A DNA stretch of 64,000 nucleotides from Spirosoma telluris (GCA_003259005.1 QLII01000001.1:3922501-3986500); one strand, 5' to 3'; shown: positions 39,215 to 49,436, counted from the stretch's first letter. Numbers and translations are program-made. The notes: a model not told the origin generated them from the letters alone.

Positions 39215-39691
39215 ATGAAAAGCCGTCTTTATACTATTCTATTCTTATTCATTGCCAGTATTGGCTATTCACAAAAAGTCTCTATTCCTAAAGGAGCCAG
39301 CCGAATTGAAGTAACATCTACCTTATCTGACTCTACTCTGTATGATATAATTTCCTTTAGGCTTGAATCGTTGGGATTTTTTATTGATCAGACCGGCAAG
39401 GAGAAAGATTATTTGATAACAGAGTCAAAAAAAATGGATGAGACCATCTCGATAAAAGTGATTGTTACCATCCAGGGCAATATCGCTGTTTTTAGAGGGC
39501 AAGGAGATGCAGAAATACTAGGGCATCAATATACCAATGTGCCTTTGGCCTACAAAGGCTCTGGTAGTGGTCTTGAAAAGCAGGGCTTTTTAGCCTTGAA
39601 TGAATTAGTTAAGAAGCTATCCAAAACGATGGGCGCTTCCAGCATTACCTATTTAATGCCTACCCTTGATCTTAGTGAGTTAGACTGCTAG
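39215..39691 (+). CDS. Exported protein of unknown function
   Basis: 158 residues. The start at 39215 is chosen because a signal peptide follows (MKSRLYTILFLFIASIGYSQ, cleavage expected after the Ser-Gln). The mature part alternates strands and helices (RIEVTSTLSDSTLYDIISF; ISIKVIVTIQGNIAVFRGQG; GFLALNELVKKLSKTM). No family is recognised, though the layout resembles small periplasmic lipocalin- or DUF4468-like proteins. It is flanked by hairpins on both sides. Confidence 0.6.
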   Translation: MKSRLYTILFLFIASIGYSQKVSIPKGASRIEVTSTLSDSTLYDIISFRLESLGFFIDQTGKEKDYLITESKKMDETISIKVIVTIQGNIAVFRGQGDAEILGHQYTNVPLAYKGSGSGLEKQGFLALNELVKKLSKTMGASSITYLMPTLDLSELDC

Positions 39692-39769
39692 TTTATCAAA
39701 TCGAAACCAGCCTAAGAGCGCAGCTTTAGGCACTACCTCCAGTTATCTATACGGCCATTATTTTATATC

Positions 39770-39811
39770 CTAAAACGCGATACCAGCTTATCTACTGGTA
39801 TCGCGTTTTAG
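39770..39811. terminator. Terminator-like hairpin
   Basis: Perfect 17-bp arms CTAAAACGCGATACCAG and CTGGTATCGCGTTTTAG with an 8-nt loop, about 80 nt after the 39215 gene. Confidence 0.75.
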
Positions 39812-39967
39812 TTTACTGGCACCCTTATTGTTCTACCTTATAGTCAATTGAAATAAACAATCCAAGAGCAGGTTTAATCGCTACAAATAGCTGAAACAGC
39901 GGGTGTTATCCAGCACAGAAAGAGAGTATAAAATAGGCCCCGTGATAGGATTTGCATTATATTTTCA

Positions 39968-39999
39968 TTAATTATTTAATTTTATCATTAAATAATTAA
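39968..39999. repeat. AT-only 13-bp inverted repeat
   Basis: TTAATTATTTAAT (39968-39980) and ATTAAATAATTAA (39987-39999) form a perfect dyad about 30 bp before the 40031 start codon. It could be an operator or an unwinding-prone promoter region. Confidence 0.45.
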
Positions 40000-40030
40000 A
40001 CATTTGTTCTTTTTTACCAATACATACAGT

Positions 40031-40300
40031 ATGGGTGCTATAGTAAAATTATCGACAAAGAACGTCATCGATCTTTGGTTTGCCGAGGACACACCAATTA
40101 GGCAATACAAAATCAGAATGAATCCGAACCTGTGGGCAATGTGCCAGCAGGTCAGTAAAGACTTTAAAGCTCCTTCGGGGAGATTGATTCCGAGTCAGTA
40201 CCGAAAGTCGGATAAAGTAGCATTCGCCAAACTTGTGTTAGACAAGTTTGACGAATCTGAATCCGTTTCGGACAAGGATTTAGTTGAGTTAGCGTACTAA
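40031..40300 (+). CDS. Small protein of unknown function
   Basis: 89 residues from the ATG at 40031 (MGAIVKLSTKNVIDLWFAED). It is basic in the middle (GRLIPSQYRKSDKVAFAKLV) and acidic at the end (FDESESVSDKDLVELAY). No signal peptide or membrane segment. No family is recognised. Confidence 0.45.
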   Translation: MGAIVKLSTKNVIDLWFAEDTPIRQYKIRMNPNLWAMCQQVSKDFKAPSGRLIPSQYRKSDKVAFAKLVLDKFDESESVSDKDLVELAY

Positions 40301-40665
40301 GCCAGGTCGAAGTGACAAGGCTCAACAGGGCAGGATGCAGTTAATCCTTTAGTTGCCCTTGTTTAGATATGTCCTCACTAGATGTAATAACTACAAAAAA
40401 AACCCAGCCATTCAGTGGCTGGGCTTAAGCATTTATGGGTTAGCCTGAAGATGATAACCTTGAGACTCTGGCCCTATAAAAAGTAACAGATTCGCCACAA
40501 ATCGCTATTTATCGGTCTACCGTTCCTGCATAGATCCGTCAACTTGGCCCTGGCAACGCCTAGTCAGCTTAATTAACATTTAACATCCAGTTAAGGAAAT
40601 TTGGTCGGAAATGGGGGAATAAACTCCTACCTTTCTGCCCATCTCACCGTATAGTATACCCTATC
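40301..40665. other. Gene-free gap with one hairpin
   Basis: No convincing gene. It contains the hairpin CCCAGCCA / TGGCTGGG at 40403-40423 preceded by eight A, which on the minus strand reads as a stem followed by poly-U, a leftward terminator. Confidence 0.5.
40403..40423 (-). terminator. Leftward terminator-like hairpin
   Basis: 8-bp stem CCCAGCCA / TGGCTGGG with a 5-nt loop; reading on the minus strand it is followed by a run of T. Confidence 0.55.
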
Positions 40666-40992
40666 ATGCCCCTACTCACCTTTACGACGGCTGTACCAAC
40701 AAATCCTGATAGTGATGGCCTGGATGTCTTGTTTTACTATAAGACACATGATTCGCTCATACGACAGAAAATTCACCTGGTTGGCTCCGCCACTTCACGG
40801 AATATGACAGCTGAGGAAAAGATCGCCTATATGCAACGATTGTTTACGAGCGCAGTCGCCTACATAAAAGCGTACTGGAATAGACACCATAAATTGCCCG
40901 ATGAGCAAACGGAGGTTCATCAGGGAGTCGATTTCACCTTACAGACAGACCAAAAAACGGCCTGGAAGGGTTATACGTTAGATTTGATGTGA
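40666..40992 (+). CDS. Small protein of unknown function
   Basis: 108 residues starting MPLLTFTTAVPTNPDSDGLD. No signal peptide. The middle is helical (TAEEKIAYMQRLFTSAVAYI) and the end is strand-rich. No family is recognised. It is followed by a hairpin at 41016-41051 that separates it from the convergent oxidoreductase gene. Confidence 0.5.
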   Translation: MPLLTFTTAVPTNPDSDGLDVLFYYKTHDSLIRQKIHLVGSATSRNMTAEEKIAYMQRLFTSAVAYIKAYWNRHHKLPDEQTEVHQGVDFTLQTDQKTAWKGYTLDLM

Positions 40993-41015
40993 TGTACGGG
41001 AATATCACCAGGCGA

Positions 41016-41051
41016 GAAACTTCCCGAAAGGTTTAACCTTTCAGGAAGTTC
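41016..41051. terminator. Hairpin between convergent genes
   Basis: Arms GAAACTTCCCGAAAGGTT and AACCTTTCAGGAAGTTC pair with one bulge. It lies between the 40666 and 41067 genes. Confidence 0.6.
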
Positions 41052-41066
41052 TAATATAGCTTTCTT

Positions 41067-42374
41067 CTAAACCGGATACTGCCACTCGCCCCGATAGGCC
41101 CGGCTCAGCAATTTATTAGCTTCAGGGTCATTCAGAATTTGCTTACCGTCCCACTCAACACTCCGGCCGAGTTTTAGCGATAGCATACCGAGTAAGGCCA
41201 TGTTAGTAGAACGATGCCCAATTTCGATGTCGCAGACGGGTAATTTGTTGGTTTTAATACTATCGAGAAAATTGGCCCAGAGTAAGGCAATGTTCTGATC
41301 ATCAGGTTTATCGAGTTGGGCATCCTGATGAATAACTGGCTTTTTCGAGTCAGAGGGGTAAAATGTCCAGCCATCGAGCCAGCCCATATGGAACGTGCCT
41401 TCGGTTCCGTAGAAATACACGCCTACCGCTTGTTGTGGATGCGTTTTCTCCGCCATATTACCGCCAAATGTCCGGTGTTCCCAGACAGCCGTAAAATTAT
41501 CGAATTCGAAGGTTGACACCTGATGGTCAGGCGCGTCTGTACTATCCTGTTTAATGGCTCGTCCGCCAGTCGAGTACACTTTGCGGGGATGATTTTCTTC
41601 GGTTACCCATAGGATCTGATCCATCCAGTGAATACCCCAATCCCCAAGGGTACCATTGGCATAATCCAGAAAATTACGCCAGCCCCGCGGGTGCATCGCC
41701 GGATTATAGGCCCGGAGAGGGGCTGGTCCACACCACATATTCCAGTCCATTTCGGCGGGGGCTTGCCCATCGGGCGTGGGTTGACCAGCCCCACCGGCAT
41801 AATGCACAAAGGCGCGCGCCATACCGATTTTTCCAACCTTCCCTGATTTTATAAACTCCCGACCCGACACATTGTGGGGCGACACACGCCGGTGCATGCC
41901 CACCTGGCACATCTTCCCCGTCTGCCGGGCGGCTTTCACCATGGCTTTGCCTTCGTTAATGGTATGGCTAATGGGTTTTTCGACGTACACATGTGCACCT
42001 GCCTGCATGGCGGCAATGGCAATGAGCGGGTGCCAGTGATCGGGAGTGGCAACAATGACAATTTCTGGCTTTTCTTTGGCCAGCATTTCCCGATAATCGC
42101 GGTAAAGTTTGGGCGTATCGGAGGTTAGTTTACTTAGCTCGTCGCTGGTTTTCTTGAGTTGCCGTGTGTCTACATCACACATAGCTACAATTTTCGATTG
42201 CCCGGCCTGCACAGCACAGCGTAGGATATTACCTCCCCACCAACCTGATCCTACCAATGCCGTCCGGTATTTCTGGGCAGGCTGACGCGTAATGAACGCG
42301 CGAACCTGAGTTGGATCGGTAATAAGGGTAGCCCCGGCCAGAGCAGACGTTTTCAGAAAATCAGTACGGTTCAT
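41067..42374 (-). CDS. Gfo/Idh/MocA-family oxidoreductase with export signal
   Basis: NAD(P)-dependent sugar or polyol oxidoreductase, 435 residues. The N-terminal signal MNRTDFLKTSALAGATL resembles a Tat-type leader although only one Arg is present. Rossmann motif TALVGSGWWGGNI, then VIVATPDHWHPLIAIAAMQ and the family motif YVEKPISHTINEG with the catalytic Lys. The C-terminal domain has GDWGIHWMDQILWVTEENHP. Such exported members are common in Bacteroidota sugar utilisation, but no sugar locus is adjacent here. Confidence 0.88.
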   Translation of the reverse strand: MNRTDFLKTSALAGATLITDPTQVRAFITRQPAQKYRTALVGSGWWGGNILRCAVQAGQSKIVAMCDVDTRQLKKTSDELSKLTSDTPKLYRDYREMLAKEKPEIVIVATPDHWHPLIAIAAMQAGAHVYVEKPISHTINEGKAMVKAARQTGKMCQVGMHRRVSPHNVSGREFIKSGKVGKIGMARAFVHYAGGAGQPTPDGQAPAEMDWNMWCGPAPLRAYNPAMHPRGWRNFLDYANGTLGDWGIHWMDQILWVTEENHPRKVYSTGGRAIKQDSTDAPDHQVSTFEFDNFTAVWEHRTFGGNMAEKTHPQQAVGVYFYGTEGTFHMGWLDGWTFYPSDSKKPVIHQDAQLDKPDDQNIALLWANFLDSIKTNKLPVCDIEIGHRSTNMALLGMLSLKLGRSVEWDGKQILNDPEANKLLSRAYRGEWQYPV

Positions 42375-42462
42375 CAGAGAAACAAGGTTATCGGTTATGA
42401 CGTTGACAGACCAATGGATAGGCCTTTACCTTGTCAAAGATGAACATGCTGTTTTTTTACCG

Positions 42463-43229
42463 TCAGTTACCCAGTAACGGTTTTCCCGACAATGCCTGCA
42501 TCAGTAAAAAAGTAACTACCAGAAAGTAGACAATAGTCAATACAATGACCTGATGCGTTTGGCGAGCCACATAATAGGCAAACAACGGAATCAACTGAAG
42601 AGCATGCATCCAAAAAAATGGGCTACCCGCAAATCACCATGACGCGTACTCCAGTTTAGTATGGGTAAACCCGGACCGCCATCGGGTGCACCAACCGTAT
42701 GTGCCAGACGACCCGCCATTACAAACCCTTGAAATGCAAATAAGACAAACACCAGAATTCCCAACCGGATACCCCAGATATACACGGCATTGGCAGCGGT
42801 TGTATCGAGCCGAAAAAAGAGATACCCTATGTAAGCCGTCCAGCCCGTAAACACCGTAATGGCCAGCCCCATGAGACTGAACAGCAACCCATCGCTAGGT
42901 GATGCTATATTAAAATGAGACAATTTACCGCGACTGGCCTGCCAACTAATAACCCCCAATTCAAAAACAAACACCGTTACCATGACCCAGGCGTATAGCT
43001 GCACACTGCGCTGTTGCGGCAATAGGATTACGAACCACGCCATTGTCCAGGCCAGAATGGCGGTTGATCCAAAGAATTTCATGGGTTTAATGAACGCATT
43101 AATTCCCAATACCTGCCCCTGTGTAGCGAGGGCCAGTACTCCACATACCAGCGTTCCTGAAATCGAGAACCAGCCGAGCTGGTATAAAACGGCATTGCGG
43201 TCGTGCAGGTTGGTTAAAATAGAGGTCAT
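42463..43229 (-). CDS. Polytopic membrane protein of unknown function, frameshifted near the 3' end
   Basis: About seven predicted membrane segments (VCGVLALATQGQVLGINAFI, ILAWTMAWFVILLP, YAWVMVTVFVFELGVISW, LFSLMGLAITVFTGWTAYIG and others). As read it ends at 42591. One lost G near 42610 restores MHALQLIPLFAYYVARQTHQ, another membrane segment and a stop at 42463, giving about 255 residues. Its start overlaps the stop of the ABA4-like gene by 4 nt (ATGA), so the two are coupled. The function is not known. Confidence 0.7.
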
Positions 43230-43669
43230 AAAGCGAATGAGGCTGGTTTAACCTGAGTACGGACTACACGAATCAACCAGTACAACAGCAGGCCAACAGG
43301 GCCCAGCATGAAGCAGAAAAACAACGGAAGTACAATCAGCCAATGTGGAATCGCTTTCTCCTGTGAATCACGGACAACAACCGTACCCGCTACCAGATCG
43401 AAGGCGAGATAATGAACCCAACCGGCCAGCATGACGCCATCGCCACCCGTGGCAAACAGGTTTTTCACACCTGGTAATGACCCGAACGCAGCAAAGTCGA
43501 CGGGCCCACTGCTCACTAAGTACATAACATAGATGACAGCCAGACAAACAGGAATGCTATATGAATTCATCAGCCATCTCGTTACTATCCAACGAGGGGC
43601 AAACACCATCAGTAGCCACTGTGGCAGTACCAGCATATTGGCCAGTTTAAAAACAGCTTCGGGAGACAT
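43226..43669 (-). CDS. DUF4281 / ABA4-like membrane protein
   Basis: 147 residues with four membrane segments: the start FKLANMLVLPQWLLMVFAP, then YSIPVCLAVIYVMYLVSS, the middle MLAGWVHYLAFDLVAGTVVV (a conserved ABA4 motif) and LIVLPLFFCFMLGPVGLLLYWL. In plants ABA4 is needed for neoxanthin synthesis; the bacterial role is unknown. It is translationally coupled to the membrane protein that follows. A link to carotenoid chemistry is an inference. Confidence 0.8.
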   Translation of the reverse strand: MSPEAVFKLANMLVLPQWLLMVFAPRWIVTRWLMNSYSIPVCLAVIYVMYLVSSGPVDFAAFGSLPGVKNLFATGGDGVMLAGWVHYLAFDLVAGTVVVRDSQEKAIPHWLIVLPLFFCFMLGPVGLLLYWLIRVVRTQVKPASFAL

Positions 43670-43774
43670 ATTTTTGGTTTACTGTTTCAGGTTTTTCGGG
43701 TTTACGGTAAGCTGCCATATCAATAATCTCAGGCATCAGCTCACCATAAACCACATACCGTATGCCCAACGCCA

Positions 43775-44973
43775 TCACTTCACTTTTGCCTGACCTAGTA
43801 CCCGGAGTAGATTACCACCCCAGATTTTGGCAATGTCCGCTTCCGAATAGTTCCGACGAACGAGTTCGGCTGTCAGGTTCTCGATTTCGCTAACGTCTTC
43901 AAGACCATTGACACCCCCACCCCATCGAAATCGGAACCGATCCCCACATGATCGATACCCGCAATTTTTACGATGTGGTCAATATGATCGGCAATGTCAG
44001 TCAGGCTGGCCCGCTCTGAGGCATACACTTTTGATACCGAGTCACTCAGGGCCGCTATCTTAGCTTCCATATCGGGTGTGGCCACTTTCCCAACCCGCGA
44101 CATCCGGATTTTGGTTTTAGCCGCCCGGTGTGCATCTGATGGTTTTTTCAGATAATCACTCACAAAATTCACCTGCACTACGCCACCTTTAGCCGCAATG
44201 GCCTTGATCATATCATCAGTCATGTTACGGGGAAAATCACAGAGCGCCCGACAGTTGGAGTGCGACGCAATGACGGGGGCTTTCGAGAGGGCCAGCGCAT
44301 CATAAAAAGTACTGTCGGCCACGTGCGATACGTCGATCAGAATACCGAGTCGGTTCATCTCGGGAACGACCAGCTTACCGAAATCACTCAACCCGCCGTA
44401 CATTGGGCCATCCGGGTCGGTCGATGAATCACCGATGAGGTTATTGGCAAAGTGCGTTAGGGTGATGTAACGGCAACCAAGGTCATAATAGGTTTTGAGC
44501 ATCGACAAATCCTTTCCGATAGGATAGCCGTTTTCCATCCCAATAAAAACGGCACGCTTGCCCGCTTTTTTAATCCGATACGCATCGGCTGGCGAGGTTG
44601 CCAATTCGGCCAGATTTGGGTATTGTTTCAAGGCTTTATGAATTAAATCGAATTGATTCAACGCATTCTGTTTTGCCTCGGCGTGTCCTTCGTCGGTACG
44701 CGGTCCCTGCGACGTATAGACGGCGAAAAACATGGCGTCCATACTCCCCTTTTTCATTCGGGGAAAGTCGATCTGTGAGCCATCGCGTTTGGTATCGTGC
44801 GAAGCACCCACATCGAAACCTGGCTTTTGCATCATAATGGGAGCATCGGCATGGGTATCGAGGGTCAACACCTTCTGATGAATTTTGTGCGCTTTTTTAG
44901 CGATAGGATCATCAGAAGAGGGAGACAGAAATGATAAAAGAAACGGCAGGAAGGGTATTAGCGATGACGTCAT
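43775..44973 (-). CDS. Membrane dipeptidase, peptidase M19, frameshifted near the 3' end
   Basis: Exported zinc dipeptidase of the renal-dipeptidase family. The start at 44973 (MTSSLIPFLPFLLSFLSPSS) supplies a signal peptide. Metal ligands are in LTLDTHADAP, VFIGMENGYPIG, LIDVSHVADSTF and VIASHSNCRAL; GIDHVGIGSDFDG follows. The five-C run 43914-43918 lacks one base; with it the end becomes VGGVNGLEDVSEIENL and the normal family C-terminus with a stop at 43775, about 400 residues. It probably cleaves dipeptides in the periplasm. Confidence 0.88.
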
Positions 44974-45156
44974 CAGTTGAGGAGTTGGTTGTATGGTGAA
45001 AAGTACACAATCGCGGCCCAAAACGCAAGGTCACTAGGCTAACGAGGCTTATCTGCGTAGTAAAGTCCTTGGTTCTTAGCCTATTAGCCATCGTTATAAA
45101 CAAAAAAGGACAGGCTGTTAAACCTATCCCTTACTTCCAACCGTAAAGACAATGGC

Positions 45157-45825
45157 TTAGCCCTTTATGCTACTTAAATAGGTCTTATTGCCATTCTTGT
45201 TAATGTAATATTTGCCACCCCGTGGGCCGGTCATTACTTTTTCTCCATTAGGCCCTTTTTTAGAAGGGTCAACAGGTGCTTTGTAGTCGGCAGGGGTTGC
45301 TTTTTCTTCTTTCACGGCTGGCGTCGATGCTTTTGCCGTTTTACTCATCTTATCATCTTTGAGTCCCGCATTATCAGCCGCTTTATCTGCCTTTTTCGCG
45401 GCTTTATCCATCTTCGCATCAGCCGTAGCAGCTCCTTTATCTACTGCTTCTTTACCCTCTTTTTTAGCCTCCTTAGCGGCTCTAACCTTCGCCATTTTCT
45501 CATCCATAGCTGCCTTTTTAGCCGCATCGGTCGTGGCATCTGCGGTACCCTTGGCATCCGTTTTAGCCGCTTTCGCTGCATCCTTGGCGGCTTTCTTGTC
45601 TGCTTTAGCCTGATCCTTAGCGGCTTTATCGGCATCGGTCATTGCGTCTTTTTTAGCCTCCTTAGCCGCTTTTTTGTCTGCTTTAGCCTGGTCTTTGGCC
45701 GCTTTGTCGGCATCGGTCATTTCTTTTTTGGCTTTACTTTTCGATGCTTTATCGTCCTGGGCCATTCCATTGAAGGCAACCAGTAAGCCAAGTGTAAAAC
45801 AGACTATTAACAAGTTCTTTTTCAT
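45157..45825 (-). CDS. Exported Ala/Lys-rich repeat protein with PBCV basic-adaptor tail
   Basis: Signal peptide (LLIVCFTLGLLVAFNGMAQ), then a highly charged Ala/Lys/Asp region with a 26-residue unit MTDADKAAKDQAKADKKAAK repeated in tandem (78-bp DNA repeat between about 45630 and 45720) and degenerate copies after it. The C-terminus GPNGEKVMTGPRGGKYYINK matches the PBCV-specific basic adaptor domain. The repeat region should be a long helix or disordered. The function is unknown; cell-surface or nucleic-acid binding is a guess from the charge. Confidence 0.7.
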   Translation of the reverse strand: MKKNLLIVCFTLGLLVAFNGMAQDDKASKSKAKKEMTDADKAAKDQAKADKKAAKEAKKDAMTDADKAAKDQAKADKKAAKDAAKAAKTDAKGTADATTDAAKKAAMDEKMAKVRAAKEAKKEGKEAVDKGAATADAKMDKAAKKADKAADNAGLKDDKMSKTAKASTPAVKEEKATPADYKAPVDPSKKGPNGEKVMTGPRGGKYYINKNGNKTYLSSIKG

Positions 45826-45933
45826 GATGATCGGATTGGGGTTTAACTGGAAAAATAAAAAACGTTAGGTCTTGAGACGGAAAGATGGGCATAAAATCAC
45901 GCATCTGTCACTAAAAATGTCTTAAATTTTTCT

Positions 45934-45941
45934 TAAATTTG
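45934..45941 (+). promoter_or_regulatory. Candidate -7 box upstream of recQ
   Basis: TAAATTTG matches the Bacteroidota TAnnTTTG element, about 97 bp upstream of the recQ start codon. Confidence 0.35.
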
Positions 45942-46038
45942 ATAGAAAGATAGTAGTCCGTAGCCGGTCACCAACAGCTATTTAGCTCGTCCTATCTACG
46001 CCAGTTTGCCCGGCGCATAATCTACTCGGAAAGACGTA

Positions 46039-48163
46039 ATGACTAGTATAAATCCGGCCCCTACGGCCAGCCCCGCCGATTACCTCAAACGTTATTATGG
46101 CTATGATCGCTTCCGGCCCATGCAGGAAGCCATCATTCAGTCTATTCTGAGCGGGCGCGATACGGTCGTATTGATGCCAACTGGCGGGGGCAAATCGGTT
46201 TGTTTTCAGATTCCAGCACTGATCCTTCCTGGCCTGACAGTAGTGGTTTCCCGCTGATTGCGCTCATGAAAGATCAGGTGGGTGCTTTACACTTGAACGG
46301 CATCCAGGCAGCTTTTTATAACAGTACTCAAACCAGCAGGGAGCAGCGCGATATTGAAGACGATTGTATTAGCGGGAAACTCAAACTACTCTATGTTTCG
46401 CCCGAAAAACTACTGACCGAGTCGTTTTTTCATTTTCTGCAACGTGTCAATCTCTCCCTGTTTGCCATCGACGAAGCCCACTGCATTTCATCCTGGGGAC
46501 ATGATTTCCGGCCGGAATATACCCAGCTGCACGTTCTGAAAGAGCAGTTCCCGGCCGTACCAACCATTGCCCTCACCGCTACGGCCGATAAGCTCACTCG
46601 CCATGACATTGCGACCCGGCTTGGCATGAACGATCCAGCGGTCTTCGTGGATTCGTTTAACCGTAAAAACCTGAGTTTGCAGGTTCTACCCGGCCAGAAC
46701 CGCATTCAGCAGATTATTAAGTTGTTGCAGCAGAAGCCCGATACGTCAGGCATTATTTACTGTCTGAGCCGAAAATCGACCGAATCGTTGGCGGCTAAGT
46801 TGCAGGAGAAAGGATTCAGTGCGGCTTTCTACCACGCTAAAATGGACCCCGACGACCGATCGAAAACCCAGGAGGCTTTCCTGCGCGACGACGTGCGTAT
46901 TATGTGCGCTACCATTGCGTTTGGCATGGGCATCGATAAGTCGAATGTGCGTTGGGTGATTCATTACAACATGCCCAAAAACATCGAGAGCTTTTATCAG
47001 GAAATCGGACGGGCGGGCGCGATGGGGCAGCCGCGCAGACGGTTCTGTTTTATAGCTTTGCTGATGTGGCAACGTACAAGGAAATGCTGGCCGAAAACAG
47101 TCCGGCCAACCTTGGCTTACAACTGGCCAAATTGGAACGGATGCAGCAATACGCCGATGCCCACACCTGCCGACGCCAGATTCTGCTTTCTTATTTTTCG
47201 GAAGAACTGCCCGAACCCTGTGGTAACTGCGATGTATGCCGGGACCCACGCGTCACCTTTGATGGGACCATTCTGGCCCAGAAAGCCTTATCGGCCATAA
47301 TTCGGACAGGCGAGCGAGTGCCGATGAATTTATTGATCGACATTTTGCGAGGGTCGCGAAGTCAGCAGGTATTGCAGGGGGGCTACGATCAGGTAAAAAC
47401 CTACGGCGCTGGCCGTGACCTTAAATTTGAAGACTGGCGAAACTATATCCATCAGCTCATTAACATTGGGGTCATTGAAATTGCCTACGATCAACACTAC
47501 GCCCTCCGTCGGGGCATTCTGGCCGATCAGGTATTGTATGGCGGACGAAAAATTGACCTTGTTCGGCCCGACGATGCCCCCAAGCCCGTGGTCGAAAAAA
47601 CAAGAACCAAAACCGAAACGCAGCGCGACGACCTGTTCGAGCGACTGCGTGTACTTCGGAAGAAACTCGCCGACGAGCAGAACGTACCGGCCTACGTTAT
47701 TTTTACGGATACAACCCTCGAAGACATGGCTCGTCAGCGACCTATCACGCCCGATGCGTTGCGGAATGTAAGTGGGGTAGGAGAGCGTAAACTCCAGTTG
47801 TTCGGAAAGCAATTTCTGGACGAGATTCTCAGCTATGTGCGGGGGCGGGTGCAGGCTGGCGAAAAGCCCAAAGGATCGACCCAGCTAGTGACCCTCGATT
47901 TATACAATAACGGCCTCACAATTGACCAGATTGCCGCCGAGCGGCAACTCACTACAGGGTCTGTTGCGAGCCACTTGGTTCAGCTTTCCAAGTCGGGCTA
48001 CGATATTGATTTAGTCTCACTTATCGACCCCTCCGACCGGCGTGAAATTGAAAAAGCTATTGCCGTTGTTGGCATTGAAGAAGGTCGTTTAAAGCCTGTT
48101 TTCGACTATTTAGGGGGTCGTTATGACTACGGTAAACTGACACTGGTCATGGGATTGCTGTAG
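46039..48163 (+). CDS. recQ: ATP-dependent DNA helicase RecQ, two frameshifts
   Basis: 3'-5' DNA helicase for recombination and fork repair. Domains in order: helicase motif 0 YGYDRFRPMQEAIIQ, motif I LMPTGGGKSVCFQIP, motif II AIDEAHCISSWGHDFRPEY, motif VI QEIGRAGRDG; RQC zinc site (CRRQILLSYF, CGNCDVC); HRDC domain (LEDMARQRPITPDALRNVSG); and a C-terminal helical tail. It is split at the three-C run 46250-46252 (needs four, giving VVVSPLIALM) and near 47018 (one C, giving GRAGRDGAAAQ). Both are in invariant motifs, so the gene is probably intact in the cell. About 708 residues. Confidence 0.93.
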
Positions 48164-48285
48164 CGATAAAATCCATTTTCTTACTGGACCGTTGGATAAT
48201 TCTTAGGAAAATAGTTGGTATATACCAGAGAATGCGTTAAGTTCGTATTCAAGTAGTAAACAAGCCCGTTAGCAAAGGACGGGTT

Positions 48286-49299
48286 TTGTCGTCTATATGT
48301 ATCACAACAACTACTATAATTTTGATAAAAGAAGTAAGTTTTTCATTGCTCATGGCCGCTGTAAAAACGGGGCCGGGTATCACTACAACGGCGTACCCGT
48401 TCTCCATTTTCACCCCTGACACGAGCCGAATTCTTCCCTCAAAAGGCCTCAACAATCCTGAATTATTAGTCGTCGATTCGACCAAACGCCTGTTCCCGAT
48501 TTACTTCTGTGGAGAAGAAGTACCGGTTAATGAACCGCGGGTGTCGCGCCGGTGGGCACAAACCTTACGCACCTATGGTGCACAGGAAGAATTCCTGTTC
48601 GACCTCCGTTCCCGGGCATCTGAGTTTTTCCCAATCATTGACCCCATTCTTCGGAAGTACAAAATTCCCCGCGATTTTCGGTTTATGCCACTGGCTGAAA
48701 GCGCCCTGGACAATCGGAGCGTATCTTACCGGGGAGCCGCCGGTTACTGGCAGATTATGCCTGGTACAGCCCGCGAGTTGGGGCTGAAAGTAAATGGTAA
48801 AGTAGACGAACGGCTTAATCTCGAGAAAGCAACAGTAGCGGTTTGTCGCCATTTGCATCAACTCTACCGGGAATTAGGTTCCTGGACATTGGTTGCGGCT
48901 GCTTACAATGGTGGTATCACCCACGTGATGAACAAAATGGAGCAGCAGGGGCAGACAAGTTATTACCGACTCCGTCTGCATCGTGAAACAAGCCATTATC
49001 TGTTCCGGATTCTGGCATTCAAAGAATTACTAACGAACCCGCGCCAGTATGCGCTTCTGTTACGTGGCTCAACCATTGCCGAGTTAACTAAGCCACTACC
49101 AAGCTGGCATAAGCCTCTGGCTCTACCGAAAAAAATCAAGGATGCACCAACCATCGAACTGGTTGACGAAGATTTTACCGATCCAACCTGGGGACCTCGC
49201 CCCAATACGGCGCTAACCAAAGCTCCGTCGGATACAGATCAGCTGATTGCCAGCGCAGCGTTGGCCAAAAACACCCGAATGCACCAGATGCCGATTTAG
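48286..49299 (+). CDS. MltD-like lytic transglycosylase, short form
   Basis: Peptidoglycan-cleaving enzyme, first of three tandem paralogues. The SLT domain is in the middle: catalytic Glu in PLAESALDNRSVSYRGAAGY, then WQIMPGTARELGL and GSWTLVAAAYNGG. The N-terminal YFCGEEVPVNEPRVSRRW segment is shared with the other two. It ends soon after the SLT domain and lacks the beta domain of its paralogues. The start is uncertain: TTG at 48286 or 48322 (then a signal-like stretch KEVSFSLLMAA) or ATG at 48352. Confidence 0.82.
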   Translation: MSSICITTTTIILIKEVSFSLLMAAVKTGPGITTTAYPFSIFTPDTSRILPSKGLNNPELLVVDSTKRLFPIYFCGEEVPVNEPRVSRRWAQTLRTYGAQEEFLFDLRSRASEFFPIIDPILRKYKIPRDFRFMPLAESALDNRSVSYRGAAGYWQIMPGTARELGLKVNGKVDERLNLEKATVAVCRHLHQLYRELGSWTLVAAAYNGGITHVMNKMEQQGQTSYYRLRLHRETSHYLFRILAFKELLTNPRQYALLLRGSTIAELTKPLPSWHKPLALPKKIKDAPTIELVDEDFTDPTWGPRPNTALTKAPSDTDQLIASAALAKNTRMHQMPI

Positions 49300-49436
49300 A
49301 AAAGCAAGGCCAGCATCTCCCGATCAAGAAACTTATGATGGGTTTGATGGTGCTCCGATTCCGTCGGCCACGGTTTCTGCAATCGAAAAAAGGGGAAGGA
49401 ATACGCCCTTTGCACTTCTGGGATTGGTTATAAATT

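Noticed and set aside
45359..45613. Rightward alanine/serine-rich frame opposite the repeat protein
   Set aside because: It is the antisense shadow of the Ala/Lys repeats; the signal peptide and tail domain are on the other strand.
46039..48163. Decayed recQ pseudogene
   Set aside because: All helicase, zinc and HRDC motifs are intact once two lost bases are restored; no missense decay is visible.
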